This document shows, piece after piece, positions 7,047 to 16,390 of a stretch of 26,065 nucleotides of DNA. Within the stretch, counting starts at the first letter, position 1. Every line of letters begins with the position of its first letter. The position numbers and the translations under genes were made by a program. The notes beneath the pieces are model-generated. The model saw only the letters and a list, made by a program, of their open reading frames with translations. It made no database searches and was not told the origin of the DNA. The DNA is taken from IMG/VR virus record IMGVR_UViG_3300029319_000433, positions 1 to 26,065 of that record. The stretch is one strand, 5' to 3'. This DNA comes from a virus.

Positions 7047-7075
7047 TATTTAACTAATTAGAATCTATCTTGGAA

Positions 7076-7083
7076 TATTTATA
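7076..7083 (-). promoter_or_regulatory. Late promoter (TATAAATA) before the Ig-like and fibre genes
   Basis: The minus strand reads TATAAATA, an exact match to the T4 late-promoter consensus recognised by the gp55-type sigma factor with the sliding clamp. It lies at the start of a 39-base intergenic gap, just after the stop of the 74-residue gene, and 29 bases before the ATG at 7046. It is one of only two perfect minus-strand copies I found in the window, both in gaps and both correctly oriented. Confidence 0.8.
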
Positions 7084-7085
7084 AA

Positions 7086-7310
7086 TCATTTATCCATAAT
7101 ATTTCGAAGAAGAGTTTTAATCTCATCCATATCCTGTTTTAGGGAGTCCAAATCACTACGCATATTATCAAATTTCTTTTTCTCGTCGTGTTTTTTTCGA
7201 GAAAGTTCCATAAATTTATCAAATTCACTTTGATTTTTATTAATAATAGCTTTTGAGTCTACATCTCTTACCAAAGATTTGTCAGATTCAACTTTTAGGT
7301 ACTTTTCCAT
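7086..7310 (-). CDS. Small coiled-coil protein, 74 residues
   Basis: No family was recognised. The N-terminal third (MEKYLKVESDKSLVRDVDSK) is mixed in composition. Residues 28-72 are highly charged and helical, with a heptad-like pattern from about 45 (KKFDNMRSDLDSLKQDMDEI, then KTLLRNIMDK), so a short parallel coiled coil is likely. The ATG overlaps the stop of the 2,465-residue gene by one base (TAATG), implying translational coupling and a role with that protein, for example as a clip or assembly helper. That role is inferred from position. The next gene follows a promoter-bearing gap, so this gene is probably the last one of its transcript. Confidence 0.75.
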   Translation of the reverse strand: MEKYLKVESDKSLVRDVDSKAIINKNQSEFDKFMELSRKKHDEKKKFDNMRSDLDSLKQDMDEIKTLLRNIMDK

Positions 7311-10300
7311 TATTCAATCTCAAATGATCTAAGTGCAATAGATCTAAAGTTTTTGATTCTAGGTGGTTTTGCCTGATTTGTTGAAGTCATTACAACTTTT
7401 ATCATGAAAGAGTTAAATTGTGGTGTATTTTCCGCAGTAAATTTATATTCACTGAAAATATCTCTTTCCGCATTTGGATTTACAGTTTTATCTGGAAGAC
7501 CATTTGTATTAAATGGTATGTATGTAGCATTAGAATCATCACCATCACTTCTCATTAACTTATAGAATACTCTAATATCTCCCTCTGCTTCTCTATGACC
7601 ATCAAATTGTACAAGTAATGAGTTAGATACGAATTCTAAATCAATCATTTTTGTTTCATATATTGCAGTGTTAGGGTCAGAACCAGGAATTTTTGGTCTA
7701 CTATCAGTTACAAAATTTGAAACCTTATCATCAACAAGATTACTTACAGCAATTATATTTGGGTTCTCTAGATTAATAACTGGAGAAACATCAGAATCAT
7801 CAGTTACAAGTGTAAGTTCAAGAGCAAATGATTTTTGATTACTGAGTATCTCATATTCATTTGTTTTTGATGCTATTATTCTAGGATTATCAAGATAATT
7901 TAACTTGTTTAATGATATTGGTTCATATCCTCTATCATCAAAGGATGCCTCATTACCACTTAAACTAGTTCCAGAAGTTGTTTTAATTCTTGCTGATATA
8001 TTTGTTCCTGTTGGTGTAATTGATGTAATCTGTGGATTAATTGCTTCAAATGGAATGTTTTGTGAAACATGAACAGCATCTCCACCTCCAAATTTAGTTG
8101 TATTAAATGCAGGTTCTGTTGATGCAGTAGAAACTTTTACTAGATAACTATCAAAAGTTTTTTCTCTAGGATCAATATCATGTACTTTGTTAATTTTTCT
8201 TAGAGATACCCCATTAAATTCATATTTAAATACCTGAACATCTGCAGCATGATTTGATATCAAACTAGAATCAATTCCTCTTACTATTCCTGTTAAATTA
8301 TTTCCAGAAACACCTGTATATGCTAGTATTTCCTTATCTATTAAAACAAAACCAGGGAATGAAGAACTAACTGTTTTTCCTTCAAATGTTGCAAAACTAG
8401 TTCCAGACACTACAGTTATTTGAGTACTATCACCATCAATTTTTTGTGATAGTGGTGATGGAGCTCCATCAGGATGAAAATTAGCAACTCTTAGTTTGTT
8501 AGTGCTAGAGTGCATTCCATGATTCTTATGATCAAATTTTAAAGTATAACCATCTCTTATTGAATCTGGTGTAACTGAAGTTATATTGGAATTAGGTATA
8601 TTTGTTGAAGTTCCACCTTGAGTAAAATGAACTATGTCTGCACTTGATTCAAATTTACTATCGACATTATCTACTATGATTACATCTGTTCCACCAATTC
8701 CAGCATGAGATGTTACTACAGCTTGAACACCAGATCCAGTTGCACCAAGTGAATTTACTAATAATAAATCACCAGGAGCATATCCAGAACCTCCAGTTGT
8801 AATGGTTACTCCAGTACCAGTAATCGTTTTATTTTCTACAAAAACATTTGCAACAGCACCACTACCATTACCTGTTAAACTTGTAAATGTAGTGCCATTA
8901 TACTGCCCATCTGTTAATCCAATACCAGTATTTGATACTATGGTTAATTTATTAGCTCCTGTTGCTAATGGGCCTCCAGTTTTAAATACTCTTCCTGTAT
9001 GTCCACCTGTTTGTTGCATTTCATCATTTGGTGTAATAACTGTTGTGATTGGAGTTCCTAATTTAACACTAACTCTTTTTGAAAATCCAACAACTGGGTT
9101 TGATTTTCTTATTCTACCAAGAGGTAATTCACTATTATAAAGTAGAACACTTGAAGGTGTATCAGTTATAAATTGTGCCCTGTTAAGAGTAAATTTTAAA
9201 TCTTCATATTGACTTGCAGTCCAAGTTCTATTATTTTGTGACTTGAATAGTGAACCAAGGAATGGTTGTTCAGCATTTAATCCTTGTGTGATTAAATCTG
9301 GTTCACCCATTCTGTTAATAAAGTGATTATATTTTTCTGTAAAGAATGCTATTAAAACTATACAATACTCAGTTCCAGCCTGTAAGAATACTGGAGTATC
9401 AAATCTAAATGGAGTTGGAACACTTCCATCATCAGATAAATTTATATCCTCTACATTTATTTTAGTTTCTCCAAAAGGAACAACTGTTAGAGTTGGTATT
9501 CCATCTCTCATGGTTCTTATTTGGATGGTAACAGGAATTGTATCATCTTTTGATTTGAAGAATAGTTCACCACTAGTGATGAATACACCTGTCTCATGAT
9601 TCGCCTCATCAACATAGAATGATTGTGCTAGTGGATCTCCACCTCCCCCTCTTCTACCTCTTCTGTTTCTTCTACCTCTCCTTCTTCTCGTTACTCGTGT
9701 TGCAACATCTCTTTCTGTTGTTGTTTCTGTTCTATCTCTAGTAAACTCTCTGGTTACAGCAGTGGTTGCAGTCTCTCGTCTCTCTACGATTGGTGCTTTA
9801 ATTGATAATGTTTGTTCTTGAGTATTTGTTTGATATCCACTTGCTAAATATTCAGATTCTGCAGAACTTCCGCCAGGATCTAAAATAGCATCATTAGTAG
9901 GACTTGTTGTTACTCTAACTGTATTATTGCCAGTTGAGAATAAAGGATTTCCTTGAATTTTTGGATCTGGAATATGAAGTGAGAAAATTAAATCTCCCAT
10001 ATCATCACTGAATAATTGTACTTGTCCAACGGTGCACTCAGCAGTTCCTGTAGAGTTTACAAGTTTTGTTCCTGTTCTGATCCATCCTATGTGATCTACA
10101 CTATTTTGCAATCCCAAATCTTTTGTATCAACATTTAAAATTTGACTTGTGCTTGAATATGCAGTTGTTGCTTCTATATTGGGGAATGGGAAAGTTGTAA
10201 AAACTTCGCTTGGATCACTATGAGGGCCTGTTTTATGATTAGGACTCGCTACTCTGAATTTGATACTTGCATCTCCAGAAACTTCTTCATTTGAACTCTC

Positions 10301-13300
10301 AACAACATCATTAACTGAGAAACTTCCTCTGTTCATTGTGATTGGAATAAACTTAGGAACTGCATACTTAGTTAAATCTGTATTTTCCATGAATACGTAG
10401 TATCTTGTATTTGGTTTTAGTCTTTTAGCAAATACTTCAACATTTCTAGATCTTACATTATAAACAACATTAACTCCTACAACTTTAGTTCCTAAATCAA
10501 CTACTTCTTCACCTACAGATAATTCTAAACCAAAATCTCTTCGTGTACCAGATTCACTAAATGTTTGTCTTATAGTATTTTGAACGTCGCTGACAGTCGT
10601 TGTTGTAGTTATAGTGTTTCCTCCTCTTCTGCTTGTAGTTGTTCCTCTTCTAGAACCTGTAACTTGCCTGCGAATATTTCTTTCACCTACTAAAGTTGCA
10701 CTATCTCTACCATTCCAAGTAGTTTCAGATGAATTCCAGAAACTAGATGCCATACCACCATTTTCACGATCTTCAACTCCTAGTAAATCAGCAATTCCGT
10801 TGAATACTGAGTCAATTTCTAAAGTTTGTGGAGTTAAAGGAATTTCTTCAATCCAATAATCTGAATTGGGAGTTAGTTCAATTGTTCCAACAAAAACATC
10901 AACCATGTATGGATTTAAATTCTCCACTCTAGTTGCATGCATTTGATCTACAAAAATTGTTTCAGTATAATCAAGAGTTAAAGCTGCTCCACCTCTGGTA
11001 ATATTAGAATCTGGAAAATCTTTAACAACACTATAATCAGATGTAGATGGACTTGCAAGTGTGCTTACTGTTTCAAATACTAATCCTACATTTCTTTCAG
11101 TTGATCTTGGTCTGCATTCACTATTTTCAATATCAATATCAAATTTAGACTCACCTTTTAAGTTATGAGATTCATGATTTCTAAAATTATCGACAAAGAA
11201 ACCTGATTTAAATTTATCTAATCCAGTATTTGGATCTTTTACTGATAAATTTTTAGTGTCAGTTTCAAGTAAAGATAAAGTAGTATAATTTTCTAAATTT
11301 TTAATTCTATCCTCAAGACTACCAATATCCCTCATCGTGTATCGTCTGTGAGGGGTTTTTTTAATTAAAACCTCAGATGAAGCATCTCGAATATAAGGTG
11401 GTAAACTTATTGTTGCAACTTGAAAAGCATCCTCATTTGGTAGTGGTGCAGTTGGAAGTCTAGATGGATTTCCTTCTTTTACAGAAAACAAACCTTCTTT
11501 AGTTAAATATAACCTATCAATTCTTCCTTCATAATAAGAATAATCAATAACTACTGTTTTACCAGAAACAACGTTATCAGAATTTGATGCACTAAAATTT
11601 CTAGATGCGTTTGAAAATGGTGAAATAGTAGAACCTGTTCTGTTATAATTTCCAACTCTTGGTCTAAAATCAAGATAATCTGAAGCCCAACTATCAAAGA
11701 CGTATGGTATGTCTTTAGAGTAATTTAAAGTATTATAACTATTAACTGTTTCAACATTTCCTGATACTTCATTATTAACAAGGTGATCATATATTATTCT
11801 TAATTGGCGAGTTGGTTTTTCTACATCAGGTTTTCTTATAAGTCTACCATAGTCTACAAATTCATCTCTCTGTCCACTATCTAAATCATAATTTTTAAGT
11901 ATGTTTCTATCTCCAGGTGCTATGCCAGTTATTGTAGCAGTTATCCCAGAGGTCTTCAGAGATATGCTTTCTCCAACTTGGAACTTATTCTCGTTTTCAT
12001 AAACAAAAGACAACTGAGTCGCTTGTACTACCACTACACGAGCAACTGCACCTGATATTGATCCAATAAATTGTTCTCCAACAACCACATTATTTGTAAA
12101 ACTTGAACTTTGGTTTGTTACTCCAATTAATGGTAAATCTGGAGCATTATTATCATTAGATTCAAATACAGCCAAAACACGAGTTACCTCTGGGACATCT
12201 AATGATAAATCTTTATCTTGAACTCTTGTTCCATAAATTGTGCTTGTGGTTAATCCATCTACAGTTGTTCCAGAACCAACTGATTCTGATCTATCTACAA
12301 TTAAATTACTGCATCTTGTGAGTGATTTTTCTTTTGATACTAATTTACTTCTTTTAATTGCTACTGTGAGTTTTGCAGTTCTATTAGAAGCTGTCCCAGA
12401 TAAACCAGTAATTACAACTTGTTTTAATCCAGTATCCACAGTTACCATTGGATCTAAAAGTCTTATTGGTTCTTTATCAACTTCTAGAACATAGTTTAAT
12501 GCGGTAAATGGTTCAAAGAAAAGATTAGAAGTGTCACCAGTTGTGATGTCACTAATATTAAATGTGACTGAATTGTTTTGAAAAGTTTTACTTATGTTTT
12601 TTCTAATAATATATGAACTGTCTAAGACATTAGCAGATGCGACATAATCATCTTTTAATCTAATTCTAAATCCAGGATCATCTGTTTCATTTAAAGTTGG
12701 AATTACAACATTCAAACCAGATATTGTAGAATTATTTACGCTACCATCACAAACATCAGTTACATCTGCAACTGCTGCAAGAGTTACAGTATCTTGAACT
12801 ACATTTGTTACTTTATTAAACGTAGGAACTTCTTGTCCTGATGTTCCATATGTAATAATATCACCAATTTTTACCTGACTTCTAAAATCAGCAACTTGAG
12901 GAGACTTTAATGTATTGCCACCACTTATAGTAAATTCAATACTTTCAGGAAATGCTTTTTTTGTGGTACTTAAAACTGTATTTGCAGCAAATGTTGTACT
13001 ACCAGTTCCCAACCCATCAAAACTATGAACTGCTTTTATATCTTCAAAAGTGTTATCTTCTATCTCAGTTATATTGTTACCTTCAGTTATACCATTAATT
13101 ATTAATGGTTCATTAAGTTGAAATTGTCCTGTAACATCAGAAAGAACGAGCACAGTTGTTCCTGTTACTGTAGATACTGAGTATCCGACTGCACCACTAT
13201 ATTTTCCTTCTACACGAGTATATGAACCATAAGTTAACCCAGCTGGAACATCAATAGTTTTTGTAATCGTAAGACGTGTATAAAGTTGAACATCGTAAAG

Positions 13301-14707
13301 TGATATACTATAAGTCGTTGCTGCTATTCCAGATGAAGATTTTTGTTTATAATCATATACTTTTGCAGTTCCTACTCTATCATCTACATCAAATGCTCCA
13401 ACACTAGCAGCTTTTAGATTGGTTAATCGATTACGTATAAAAGAAACTTGTTTAGTTGTATTACTTGAAAAGTCAATATTTGGTGAACCAACTACATTAG
13501 TAACATCTACGGTCTTACCCATTCTGATTGGAACACTTTGATTTTCGACTAATTTAGTTGTTCTTGGTTTTAGTAAGTCTATTGATGAAGTTGAAAGTTT
13601 ATCGATCTCATATCCTCTTACAAAAGCCTTTCCTGAAGATAATTGTAAACTAATTAAATCATCTGATGGTGTATTCCCGTTTTGGGTTACTTGTGTATCT
13701 AAATATATTCCTCTGTTACCAATCCTGTCATTTAGAGACTCTCTTGCATCTATTGAAAATGGTCTGACATAATAATCACCAGATTCATCATAAGTTCTTC
13801 TTGCCAACTCATCTGCAAGAATATTATAATCTGTTCTTGTTACAAATTCTTTAGTATCACCATCTTCAATCCTCATTAACTCAATAAAATCACTATCATC
13901 GGTGTCAGATAAAAGTTTTTTATGTAAACTTACTGATAATTTAAACCTATCTGCACCAGGTGCTGTTTCGTTAGCAAAACCTTTTGCATTATCATATAAA
14001 TCAGAGTTTACTGATGATGGCCCTATAGTTTCTTCACTTAATAAAAATCCGACCCTATAACTAGGAGCATTTGTATATTGATCTAATATTATTGTTGATG
14101 CTAAATTTTTTACAAAATAACCACGAATAAAATATATACCCTCACTTACAGAAAAAGCACACCCAGTCGCAGTTGAATCTGAAACTATACAACCAGCAAA
14201 AAGACTATCTGCTGCTATGCTTGTGTTTAGATAGTTTATGTTTGAACGAGTTATTAAATTTTCACCATCTAAAAAAGTACCAGTTGTACCGTCTGTTCCT
14301 GATTTTGTATACTTAACATAAAGTGTATCAAAACCATCAATTGATTCTGAAGATGTTAATCTATTAACTACTGTTGCCTCTACTCCTGATGTTTCTCCTT
14401 TAATTTTAATTTTATTATCTGCTAAAACTTTTGTATAGTTACTAACTGGAATATTTAAAAAACTAGGATTTATTTTTACTGAATTATACTCAGAGTCATA
14501 TGAAGTTCCACCAGGAATCACCATAGAACCTTCTTTAAAGAAATGTTGACCAAATTTTTCAATTTGATTCTGTAATATTGATTGTAATGTGGTTAATTCT
14601 CTTGCTTGTACTGGAAATCCTGGTTTGAATAAGACTTTTTGATAGTTTTTGCTATCTACAAAGTCATCAAAATAAGGAGAAACGTTTAGATTGGTATTTT
14701 GTGGCAT
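7310..14707 (-). CDS. Giant baseplate-associated structural protein (DUF4815 type), 2,465 residues
   Basis: The N-terminus, with LNVSPYFDDF (7-16), VLFKPGFPVQARELTTLQSI (25-44) and FGQHFFKEGSMVIPGG, is the opening of a large phage structural family labelled DUF4815. Later landmarks are SLEDRIKNLENYTTLSLLE (about residues 1127-1145), VEVFAKRLKPNTRYYVF, and DPLAQSFYVDEANHETGVF just after residue 1690. Two arginine/threonine-rich linkers lie near residues 1349-1363 and 1640-1690. The C-terminal third carries a GGSGYAPGD module, an IDKEILAYTGVSG...VRG module and an H-rich NHGMH segment shared in style with the giant upstream protein. The gene begins 4 bases after gp8 and ends overlapping a small coiled-coil gene. 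It occupies the position of T4 genes 9/10, so a baseplate-wedge or fibre-connector role is inferred. It is far larger than T4 gp10 (602). Confidence 0.87.
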   Translation of the reverse strand: MPQNTNLNVSPYFDDFVDSKNYQKVLFKPGFPVQARELTTLQSILQNQIEKFGQHFFKEGSMVIPGGTSYDSEYNSVKINPSFLNIPVSNYTKVLADNKIKIKGETSGVEATVVNRLTSSESIDGFDTLYVKYTKSGTDGTTGTFLDGENLITRSNINYLNTSIAADSLFAGCIVSDSTATGCAFSVSEGIYFIRGYFVKNLASTIILDQYTNAPSYRVGFLLSEETIGPSSVNSDLYDNAKGFANETAPGADRFKLSVSLHKKLLSDTDDSDFIELMRIEDGDTKEFVTRTDYNILADELARRTYDESGDYYVRPFSIDARESLNDRIGNRGIYLDTQVTQNGNTPSDDLISLQLSSGKAFVRGYEIDKLSTSSIDLLKPRTTKLVENQSVPIRMGKTVDVTNVVGSPNIDFSSNTTKQVSFIRNRLTNLKAASVGAFDVDDRVGTAKVYDYKQKSSSGIAATTYSISLYDVQLYTRLTITKTIDVPAGLTYGSYTRVEGKYSGAVGYSVSTVTGTTVLVLSDVTGQFQLNEPLIINGITEGNNITEIEDNTFEDIKAVHSFDGLGTGSTTFAANTVLSTTKKAFPESIEFTISGGNTLKSPQVADFRSQVKIGDIITYGTSGQEVPTFNKVTNVVQDTVTLAAVADVTDVCDGSVNNSTISGLNVVIPTLNETDDPGFRIRLKDDYVASANVLDSSYIIRKNISKTFQNNSVTFNISDITTGDTSNLFFEPFTALNYVLEVDKEPIRLLDPMVTVDTGLKQVVITGLSGTASNRTAKLTVAIKRSKLVSKEKSLTRCSNLIVDRSESVGSGTTVDGLTTSTIYGTRVQDKDLSLDVPEVTRVLAVFESNDNNAPDLPLIGVTNQSSSFTNNVVVGEQFIGSISGAVARVVVVQATQLSFVYENENKFQVGESISLKTSGITATITGIAPGDRNILKNYDLDSGQRDEFVDYGRLIRKPDVEKPTRQLRIIYDHLVNNEVSGNVETVNSYNTLNYSKDIPYVFDSWASDYLDFRPRVGNYNRTGSTISPFSNASRNFSASNSDNVVSGKTVVIDYSYYEGRIDRLYLTKEGLFSVKEGNPSRLPTAPLPNEDAFQVATISLPPYIRDASSEVLIKKTPHRRYTMRDIGSLEDRIKNLENYTTLSLLETDTKNLSVKDPNTGLDKFKSGFFVDNFRNHESHNLKGESKFDIDIENSECRPRSTERNVGLVFETVSTLASPSTSDYSVVKDFPDSNITRGGAALTLDYTETIFVDQMHATRVENLNPYMVDVFVGTIELTPNSDYWIEEIPLTPQTLEIDSVFNGIADLLGVEDRENGGMASSFWNSSETTWNGRDSATLVGERNIRRQVTGSRRGTTTSRRGGNTITTTTTVSDVQNTIRQTFSESGTRRDFGLELSVGEEVVDLGTKVVGVNVVYNVRSRNVEVFAKRLKPNTRYYVFMENTDLTKYAVPKFIPITMNRGSFSVNDVVESSNEEVSGDASIKFRVASPNHKTGPHSDPSEVFTTFPFPNIEATTAYSSTSQILNVDTKDLGLQNSVDHIGWIRTGTKLVNSTGTAECTVGQVQLFSDDMGDLIFSLHIPDPKIQGNPLFSTGNNTVRVTTSPTNDAILDPGGSSAESEYLASGYQTNTQEQTLSIKAPIVERRETATTAVTREFTRDRTETTTERDVATRVTRRRRGRRNRRGRRGGGGDPLAQSFYVDEANHETGVFITSGELFFKSKDDTIPVTIQIRTMRDGIPTLTVVPFGETKINVEDINLSDDGSVPTPFRFDTPVFLQAGTEYCIVLIAFFTEKYNHFINRMGEPDLITQGLNAEQPFLGSLFKSQNNRTWTASQYEDLKFTLNRAQFITDTPSSVLLYNSELPLGRIRKSNPVVGFSKRVSVKLGTPITTVITPNDEMQQTGGHTGRVFKTGGPLATGANKLTIVSNTGIGLTDGQYNGTTFTSLTGNGSGAVANVFVENKTITGTGVTITTGGSGYAPGDLLLVNSLGATGSGVQAVVTSHAGIGGTDVIIVDNVDSKFESSADIVHFTQGGTSTNIPNSNITSVTPDSIRDGYTLKFDHKNHGMHSSTNKLRVANFHPDGAPSPLSQKIDGDSTQITVVSGTSFATFEGKTVSSSFPGFVLIDKEILAYTGVSGNNLTGIVRGIDSSLISNHAADVQVFKYEFNGVSLRKINKVHDIDPREKTFDSYLVKVSTASTEPAFNTTKFGGGDAVHVSQNIPFEAINPQITSITPTGTNISARIKTTSGTSLSGNEASFDDRGYEPISLNKLNYLDNPRIIASKTNEYEILSNQKSFALELTLVTDDSDVSPVINLENPNIIAVSNLVDDKVSNFVTDSRPKIPGSDPNTAIYETKMIDLEFVSNSLLVQFDGHREAEGDIRVFYKLMRSDGDDSNATYIPFNTNGLPDKTVNPNAERDIFSEYKFTAENTPQFNSFMIKVVMTSTNQAKPPRIKNFRSIALRSFEIE
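9637..9700 (-). repeat. Purine-rich tract encoding an Arg/Gly segment
   Basis: On the coding strand this stretch is nearly all purine and encodes TRRRRGRRNRRGRRGGGG (about residues 1672-1689 of the DUF4815 protein), with every arginine written AGA or AGG. It follows a threonine/glutamate/arginine-rich linker and precedes the conserved DPLAQSFYV segment, so it marks a domain boundary. Confidence 0.75.
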
Positions 14708-14711
14708 CTTT

Positions 14712-16337
14712 TTAGAACTCTATAACTATTTTTACCTCTTCCTTTTGTGAGGCTGTTCTGGTCACTGGTGCTCGATTATCTATGTATATAATATCACCAG
14801 AGTATTTTTTTACATCTGGATTTGCTTTTCCAGAACTAAAAGTTTGACTTAGAGCAATATTTTGCCCACCATCACCTTGTATCGATTCACCGTTAAAATC
14901 ACTATTAACGATTAAATTACCAGGAGATCCACCAGTAATTGGATTAGTGTTTACTCCAACAAAATCAAGTTTTTTGTATGAGTATTGTCCAAGTGTTGAA
15001 AAACCAACTGGTTGATAATATTTTAAAACACCAGTATCTGGATTCCAAGAAGCGACATAAGCAACTGCAGTTGAACCAACTCCTACTGTTTGTGTAATCA
15101 AAGTATTTACTGGATATGTAACCGATGAAGTTGTAGAAACTCCAGAGGTAGGGCCTACTTTTAACTGTAATGCACTCAAATTAGTTGCAGTCGTACTATT
15201 TAGAAGGGTAGTTCCATTAAATTCTAAAGGATTTCTGACTATTCCTACACGAGAAAAATTATTACCAACAACATAATCTGGAAGATCATCTACATTATTA
15301 TCAAATTTTGCATACATCATTACTCTAAATCCACCTAATTCACGATATATGTCTGCACCATGTCCACCTTTAGGTGGTATTACAACTTCAAATTGTGGTA
15401 CATCTTCAGCACTTTGTGGGATTCCAAGTGTGACGGGTTGACCACTACCATCTACATAAGTATCAGTTATAAATTTTAGTGATCCATAGGTATATCCTGT
15501 TCCACCTGCACTTGGTGTAACTGAAGTTACTTTACCATTACTAATAACGACAGTTGCTTCTCCTCCAGTTCCATCTCCACTAATTCGTATTCCTGAAATT
15601 GTTCCAGAGTCTGTAGTACCAACACCAACTCCAGCACCCTCTTTTTTTAGAACTATTGTTTGAACTTCTCCATCAACAGCAGCATTTTTAATATTTTCGT
15701 TTGTAGCATCTCCCCATTTTTGAGGTAATGGTATGTATTTTGTTGTTACGAATTTTACAATATCTGATGGTGATATGGTGTATAGATATTTCCATATGTA
15801 TCCGTCAGTTCCACCAGATGGTTGAGGTGAAGTATTTGTATGAACTGGTTCAGTTGTTGATTTTTGCCCTTCTGGATTATCTGGGTTTACTCCATTGTTA
15901 ATACAAAGATAAACTCTAAATTCTGATGTTACTACGTAATAAGTTGATCCGTATAAAGTTGTAGATCTAGTTTGAGGTGTTAAATTTTTATTAACATATG
16001 AATTATCTCCTGAATAATTATTTCGATACATGTCATATATTGTTCCTGATTGCCAATTTATTCTTGGAACAACTCTTCGAACATCATCTGCAGTTACTTT
16101 TTTTAAAAATAACATACTATCATAGTAAAAATTCTCTTGAGCAAAGGAATCCACAGGATTTGGAATAGCAGCACCCCAACCAGAAAATCCGTAATTTTTA
16201 ACGTCTGTATTTCTAGGATTTGGATGTGCTAAAAAAGCATAATAGTTATTTTTTCCAGTTGTGCCAATACCTACAAAACTATCTACAAAAGTTTCTGCGT
16301 TTAATATACGATATTGGTCAGTGATTATTGCGGGCAT
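14712..16337 (-). CDS. gp8: Baseplate wedge protein gp8, enlarged
   Basis: gp8 is a dimeric baseplate wedge subunit. Conserved blocks align with T4 gp8: GGTDGYIWKYLYTISPSD (175-192) with GDGYVWEYLFEIPPDV; TTKYIPLP (198-205) with TNEYIVVP; GIVRNPLEF (365-373) with SIITNPLEA; and the C-terminus YSGDIIYIDNRAPV (512-525) plus EEVKIVIEF with T4 HSGEMIYMENRPPI and EEINILFTF. Length is 541 residues against 334 in T4. Extra sequence lies at about 225-320 (a GGTGYTYG module and GVGVGTT peptides) and 374-505 (a GSTAVAYVASWNPDTGVLKY module). The N-terminus also carries FVGIGTTGKN (21-30). The gene follows a 53-base gap with a perfect late promoter and runs into the DUF4815 gene after 4 bases. The ribosome-binding site is weak. 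Confidence 0.94.
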   Translation of the reverse strand: MPAIITDQYRILNAETFVDSFVGIGTTGKNNYYAFLAHPNPRNTDVKNYGFSGWGAAIPNPVDSFAQENFYYDSMLFLKKVTADDVRRVVPRINWQSGTIYDMYRNNYSGDNSYVNKNLTPQTRSTTLYGSTYYVVTSEFRVYLCINNGVNPDNPEGQKSTTEPVHTNTSPQPSGGTDGYIWKYLYTISPSDIVKFVTTKYIPLPQKWGDATNENIKNAAVDGEVQTIVLKKEGAGVGVGTTDSGTISGIRISGDGTGGEATVVISNGKVTSVTPSAGGTGYTYGSLKFITDTYVDGSGQPVTLGIPQSAEDVPQFEVVIPPKGGHGADIYRELGGFRVMMYAKFDNNVDDLPDYVVGNNFSRVGIVRNPLEFNGTTLLNSTTATNLSALQLKVGPTSGVSTTSSVTYPVNTLITQTVGVGSTAVAYVASWNPDTGVLKYYQPVGFSTLGQYSYKKLDFVGVNTNPITGGSPGNLIVNSDFNGESIQGDGGQNIALSQTFSSGKANPDVKKYSGDIIYIDNRAPVTRTASQKEEVKIVIEF

Positions 16338-16357
16338 TGATACTTACATTTTTTGAT

Positions 16358-16365
16358 TATTTATA
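16358..16365 (-). promoter_or_regulatory. Late promoter (TATAAATA) before gp8
   Basis: A perfect T4-type late promoter element lies on the minus strand in the widest intergenic gap of the window (16338-16390), 20 bases before the gp8 ATG. It would start a transcript covering gp8, the 2,465-residue protein and the 74-residue protein. The gap shows two AAAAACCA stretches but no GC-rich hairpin, so no terminator for the upstream gene is called. Confidence 0.82.
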
Positions 16366-16390
16366 CTGGTTTTTATGGTGGTTTTTTTCA

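Noticed and set aside
13091-13109. Perfect AT-rich inverted repeat (9-base arms, one-base centre)
   Set aside because: It lies deep within the DUF4815 coding sequence, has no T-run or neighbouring gene boundary, and such palindromes are expected by chance in AT-rich DNA.
15197-15204. TCTAAATA late-promoter-like octamer inside gp8
   Set aside because: No gene starts 20 to 30 bases downstream. It serves as a warning that the one-mismatch octamer also occurs by chance.
16338-16390. Possible terminator between the giant gene and gp8
   Set aside because: The gap has A-rich stretches and a repeated AAAAACCA but no GC-rich stem, so only the promoter is called.
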